The position numbers were made by a program, and so were the translations under genes. Of a DNA stretch of 64,000 nucleotides, positions 60,738 to 64,000 are shown piece by piece. Source of the stretch: Iris pallida. Taxonomy: Eukaryota; Streptophyta; Magnoliopsida; Asparagales; Iridaceae. Under the pieces are notes generated by a model. It did no database searches. It worked only from the letters and a program-made list of their open reading frames with translations, and was not told the DNA's origin. Where the stretch lies: NCBI GenBank assembly GCA_029216955.1, contig JANAVB010023996.1, positions 14,944,180 through 15,008,179 on the forward strand, read 5' to 3'. The number at the start of each line of letters is the position of its first letter. Position 1 is the first letter of the stretch.

Positions 60738-63700
60738 GTGTTGAAGGCAACAAGGAGGCATGAGTATACCTCTCGAAGAATTGTGGACAGGACCGGAGGC
60801 AGGAAGCGGTCCCACAACCAGATGCACCAATCTTCAGCTCCAGCCCCGGCAGCTAGGGGTATAACCATTGGAACTCCGAGGCGGGCGGCCTCAGTGACGT
60901 CGGTTCAGCATTCAACCCCGACGTATCCGCAGCAGCAGAAGCAGAAGCAGTCTTCCGCGGTGGGATGTTCGCATTGCGGGAAGCCGGGCCATGTAGTGGC
61001 AGAGTGTCGTAGGGCACATGGATTGTGCCTGGCTTGTGGAGGAGCAGACCACCAGATAGGGACCTGCCCGAATAGGGGAGGTCCATCATCATCCAACCTT
61101 TCTAGTTCTTCGGTGAGAGGACCAGCCCCAGTTCCAGTCCAGCAGCAGCAGCAACAGCAGTACCCGAGGCCATTGGCGCCCCAGGCCCAGGCCTTCCAAC
61201 AGCAATTCACCCAGGCTCCAGCACAGAACCGACAGAAGGGTTTCCAGCAGAGGGGACCCGCAGCTAGAGGTCGGGCTATGATGATGACTATGGAAGAAGA
61301 AGTTGCACCAGGTAAGGTAGTGGCAGGTACTATTCTCGTCAACACCTTTCCAGCATCTGTATTATTTGATTCGGGTGCATCACATTCATTCATGTCTGCA
61401 GGATTCACGACACGGATAGGATTGGAGCCCGAGTCATTATCAGTGAGGCTCAATATACTTACTGGTAATGGTCTTGTGGGAGTAGATCGAGTGTTTTCCT
61501 CGTGTCGGATCGTAGTTAGCGGTAGAGAGTTCCCCGCTAGGCTCATAGAGTTCCCTATGGCAGACTATGATGTAGTCCTAGGCATGGATTGGTTGAGGAA
61601 CCATTATGCTAGGATAGACTGCCATGTTGGCAGAGTTGTCTTTAGTATTCCCGGAGAGCCAGGGTTTTCTTTTTTCAGAGGCGCAGTAGAGCCATCTCCT
61701 CCAGTATTGCGGATGGCAGTAGCAGCAGTGCAGTTGCCCCGGATAGTTGAAGAGTTTCCAGATGTCTTTCCAGAGGAACTTCCAGGGATGCCGCCAGAGC
61801 GGGAGATTGAGTTCACCATCGACTTGATTCCTGGGACAGCACCAGTATCAGAGCGAGTCTACAGAATGGCGCCTTCAGAGTTGGAGATTTTGTACAAGAT
61901 GATTGAAGAACTTAGAACCAAGGGATTCATTCGTGCTAGTGGATCGCCTTGGGGAGCCCCGATGCTTCTTGTGAAAAAGAAGGATGGTACATCCAGGTTA
62001 TGTATTGATTACCGTACCTTGAACTCAGTGACAATCAAGAACAGATACCCTCTCCCGAGGATAGATGACTTGTTTGATCAACTCAAAGGGGCTTCAGTTT
62101 TCTCGAAGATAGACTTGCGGTCAGGATACCACCAGATCAGAGTCAGAGAGCAAGACATCCCGAAGACGACGTTCAGATCTAGGTACGGGCATTGGGAGTT
62201 TCTAGTTATGTCCTTTGGAGCAACCAATGTGCCGGCGGTGTTCATGGACCTCATGAACCATATTTTTATGCCTTACTTGGATCAGTTTGTGATAGTATTC
62301 CTTGATGACATCCTGGTCTACAGCAAGAGTGAAGCAGAACACGAGCAGCATCTCAGAGTTGTCCTCCAGATTCTCAGAAAGCACCAGTTATACGCCAAGT
62401 TCAGTAAATACGAGTTCTGGCTCGATCGTATTTCTTACTTGGGTCACATCATTACCAGAGGAGGAGTGGAAGTGGATCCCCAGAAGATTGTGGCTATCGA
62501 GGCATGGCCAGTACCCAACTCAGTGGCAGAAGTTCGCAGCTTTCTTGGATTAGCCGGCTACTACCGGCGATTCGTCTCTGATTTTACAAGGATTTTAGCG
62601 CCGATGACCCAGTTGACCCGCAAGGATGTGCCGTTCGTTTGGACAGCAGAATATCAGGAATCATTTGAGAAGTTGAAGCGAGGTTTGATAACGGCTCCCA
62701 TTCTCACACTTCCAGATGGGACCGGAGGATTCATAGTTTATTACGACGCTTCAGGCAGAGGATTGGGATGTGTTTTGATGCAGCATGGGAAGATAATTGC
62801 TTATGCGTCACGTCAACTCCGTGATCATGAGAAGAATTACCCGACCCACGACTTGGAGCTAGCAGCAGTAGTGTTTTCACTTAAGTTTAGGAGGCACTAC
62901 TTGTACGGAGACAGAGTAGAGATATTTACTGATCATAAGAGCCTGAAGTATGTTTTCACCCAGAAGGATCTTAATATGCGGCAGAGAAGATGGCTCGAGC
63001 TACTGGTGGACTATGATATGGATTTGCAGTATCATCCAGGGAAGGCCAACGTTGTAGCAGATGCGTTGAGCCGGAGAGCCGGAGTTTATTTCCTGACGGC
63101 GCAACCAGAGTTATTGTCGGATCTTCAGAAGATGGGTATAGAAGTTGTCCTCCCTTCCAATGTGGCCTTGATGGCCAGCCTACAGATTCAGTCCACCATA
63201 GTTGAGAGGATCCGGACCGTACAGTTAACAGATTTCAAGATTCAGCGGCTCAGAGCAGAGTGCGATGCAGGGAGAAGGCCAGAGTTATGTATTCATGAGG
63301 ATGGTACACTTCGACACGGCACGCGTCTTTGTATACCCAGTGAAGATATCAGACAGGAAGTCATGGCAGAGGCTCACAGTTCGCAGTATTCCATCCACCC
63401 AGGCAGCACGAAGATGTACAGAGATATTCGTCAATACTTTTGGTGGAATGGTATGAAGAGAGAGATAGCCCGGTATGTCTCTCGATGTTTGGTTTGCCAA
63501 CAGGTCAAGGCTGAACATCAGAGGCCAGCTAGACTTCTTCAACCCTTGCCGATCCCAGAATGGAAATGGGAACACATAACCATGGATTTCGTGACTGGGT
63601 TACCCAGATCTCCGGCAGGCAGAGATGCTATTTGGGTTATTGTAGACAGGCTTACCAAGGTGGCACACTTTCTTCCATTTAGAGTTGGACAGTCGATGGC

Positions 63701-63911
63701 ACAGCTAGCAGAGATGTATCTCAGGCAGATCGTCAGACTTCACGGAGTGCCAGTCAGCATAGTATTAGACAGGGATACGAGATTCACATCGCACTTCTGG
63801 CAAAGTCTTCATCAAAGTTTGGGGACTCGTCTCAGGTTCAGCTCAGCGTATCATCCGCAGACAGATGGGCAATCGGAGCGTACTATACAAACCCTCGAAG
63901 ATATGTTGTGA
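60738..63911 (+). CDS. Chromovirus gag C-terminus and pol polyprotein, truncated in integrase
   Basis: Open frame of 1057 codons, opened by a stop rather than a true start. Two CCHC zinc knuckles (residues about 77-111: [28 protein letters not shown]) bind RNA. The aspartic protease has LFDSGAS (D at 211) and [13 protein letters not shown] carries SPWGAP, LCIDYR and FLDDIL with the catalytic pair at 523-524. RNase H starts at YYDASG (D at 670) and includes TDHKSL and VVADALSR. Integrase has an H/C zinc region (RCLVCQQ) and the DD35E triad at about D950, D1011 and E1047. The frame ends at a TGA (63909-63911), but integrase-like sequence ([12 protein letters not shown]) continues in frame to the window end. 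Tekay/Del type by RT resemblance. Catalytic residues look intact, but the stops make it non-autonomous as it stands. Confidence 0.93.
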   Translation: MLKATRRHEYTSRRIVDRTGGRKRSHNQMHQSSAPAPAARGITIGTPRRAASVTSVQHSTPTYPQQQKQKQSSAVGCSHCGKPGHVVAECRRAHGLCLACGGADHQIGTCPNRGGPSSSNLSSSSVRGPAPVPVQQQQQQQYPRPLAPQAQAFQQQFTQAPAQNRQKGFQQRGPAARGRAMMMTMEEEVAPGKVVAGTILVNTFPASVLFDSGASHSFMSAGFTTRIGLEPESLSVRLNILTGNGLVGVDRVFSSCRIVVSGREFPARLIEFPMADYDVVLGMDWLRNHYARIDCHVGRVVFSIPGEPGFSFFRGAVEPSPPVLRMAVAAVQLPRIVEEFPDVFPEELPGMPPEREIEFTIDLIPGTAPVSERVYRMAPSELEILYKMIEELRTKGFIRASGSPWGAPMLLVKKKDGTSRLCIDYRTLNSVTIKNRYPLPRIDDLFDQLKGASVFSKIDLRSGYHQIRVREQDIPKTTFRSRYGHWEFLVMSFGATNVPAVFMDLMNHIFMPYLDQFVIVFLDDILVYSKSEAEHEQHLRVVLQILRKHQLYAKFSKYEFWLDRISYLGHIITRGGVEVDPQKIVAIEAWPVPNSVAEVRSFLGLAGYYRRFVSDFTRILAPMTQLTRKDVPFVWTAEYQESFEKLKRGLITAPILTLPDGTGGFIVYYDASGRGLGCVLMQHGKIIAYASRQLRDHEKNYPTHDLELAAVVFSLKFRRHYLYGDRVEIFTDHKSLKYVFTQKDLNMRQRRWLELLVDYDMDLQYHPGKANVVADALSRRAGVYFLTAQPELLSDLQKMGIEVVLPSNVALMASLQIQSTIVERIRTVQLTDFKIQRLRAECDAGRRPELCIHEDGTLRHGTRLCIPSEDIRQEVMAEAHSSQYSIHPGSTKMYRDIRQYFWWNGMKREIARYVSRCLVCQQVKAEHQRPARLLQPLPIPEWKWEHITMDFVTGLPRSPAGRDAIWVIVDRLTKVAHFLPFRVGQSMAQLAEMYLRQIVRLHGVPVSIVLDRDTRFTSHFWQSLHQSLGTRLRFSSAYHPQTDGQSERTIQTLEDML

Positions 63912-64000
63912 TCGTGTACCCTTGACTTCGGTGGCTCGTGGAAGGATCACCTGCACCTGGTAGAATTCTCGTACAACAATAGTTTCCAGGCCAGTATCCA

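Larger units (their letters stand above)
44080..62913. repeat. Duplicated block B (better-quality copy)
   Basis: Near-identical partner of 1-18690, 144 bases longer. It runs on past the match into more integrase coding sequence, showing what should follow block A where that copy is cut by Ns. Reading frames are more complete here, notably the chromovirus frame from 60738, so features in this copy should be preferred. Confidence 0.9.

Overview
This is nuclear plant DNA made almost entirely of LTR retrotransposons. The evidence is Ty3/gypsy chromovirus gag-pol of the Tekay/Del type, a Ty1/copia remnant, kilobase-long LTRs and long AT microsatellites. No tRNA, rRNA, CRISPR array or intact host gene was seen. 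The species cannot be told from the sequence; a TE-rich flowering plant is the most that can be said. All family names rest on motifs read by eye, without a database search.

The dominant feature is probably an assembly fault. Positions 1-18690 are a near-identical, slightly shorter copy of 44080-62913. The first copy ends exactly at a run of 13 Ns (18691-18703). Inside coding regions the copies differ mainly by single-base indels, mostly losses in the first copy. Thirteen Ns is the filler Bionano hybrid scaffolding uses between overlapping contigs, so the two blocks are best read as one locus assembled twice. In the list, block A is 1-18690 and block B is 44080-62913.

Layout, using block B as the better version. 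18704-20224 is a truncated LTR. 20225-21243 is a minus-strand coding fragment, possibly plant-mobile-domain-like. 21244-24726 is an LTR of the same family. 24727-25800 holds more of the minus-strand gene-like locus. 25801-35958 is a complete non-autonomous LTR element (minus strand, TSD CTTGT) inserted in the first codons of that locus, whose promoter-like start lies at 35964-36108. 36109-38387 holds a TGCGC-rich tract, a TATA/poly(A) module and AT microsatellites. 38388-50969 is a complete but decayed chromovirus (minus strand) with 3.7 kb LTRs and a chromodomain. It sits inside an older element whose 3' LTR follows at 51192-53106. Then come a copia pseudogene (55099-56494), a probable 5' LTR (57213-59792) with a 15-bp minisatellite, and a plus-strand chromovirus gag-pol (59855 to the window end) that keeps a 1057-codon open frame.

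The elements appear related. The non-autonomous element shares with the decayed chromovirus its LTR 3' terminus, its polypurine-tract region and a putative primer-binding site, which suggests it was moved by chromovirus proteins. Its non-coding interior holds three small hairpins with the same geometry, one carrying a compensatory base-pair change. That is the most promising undescribed signal here.
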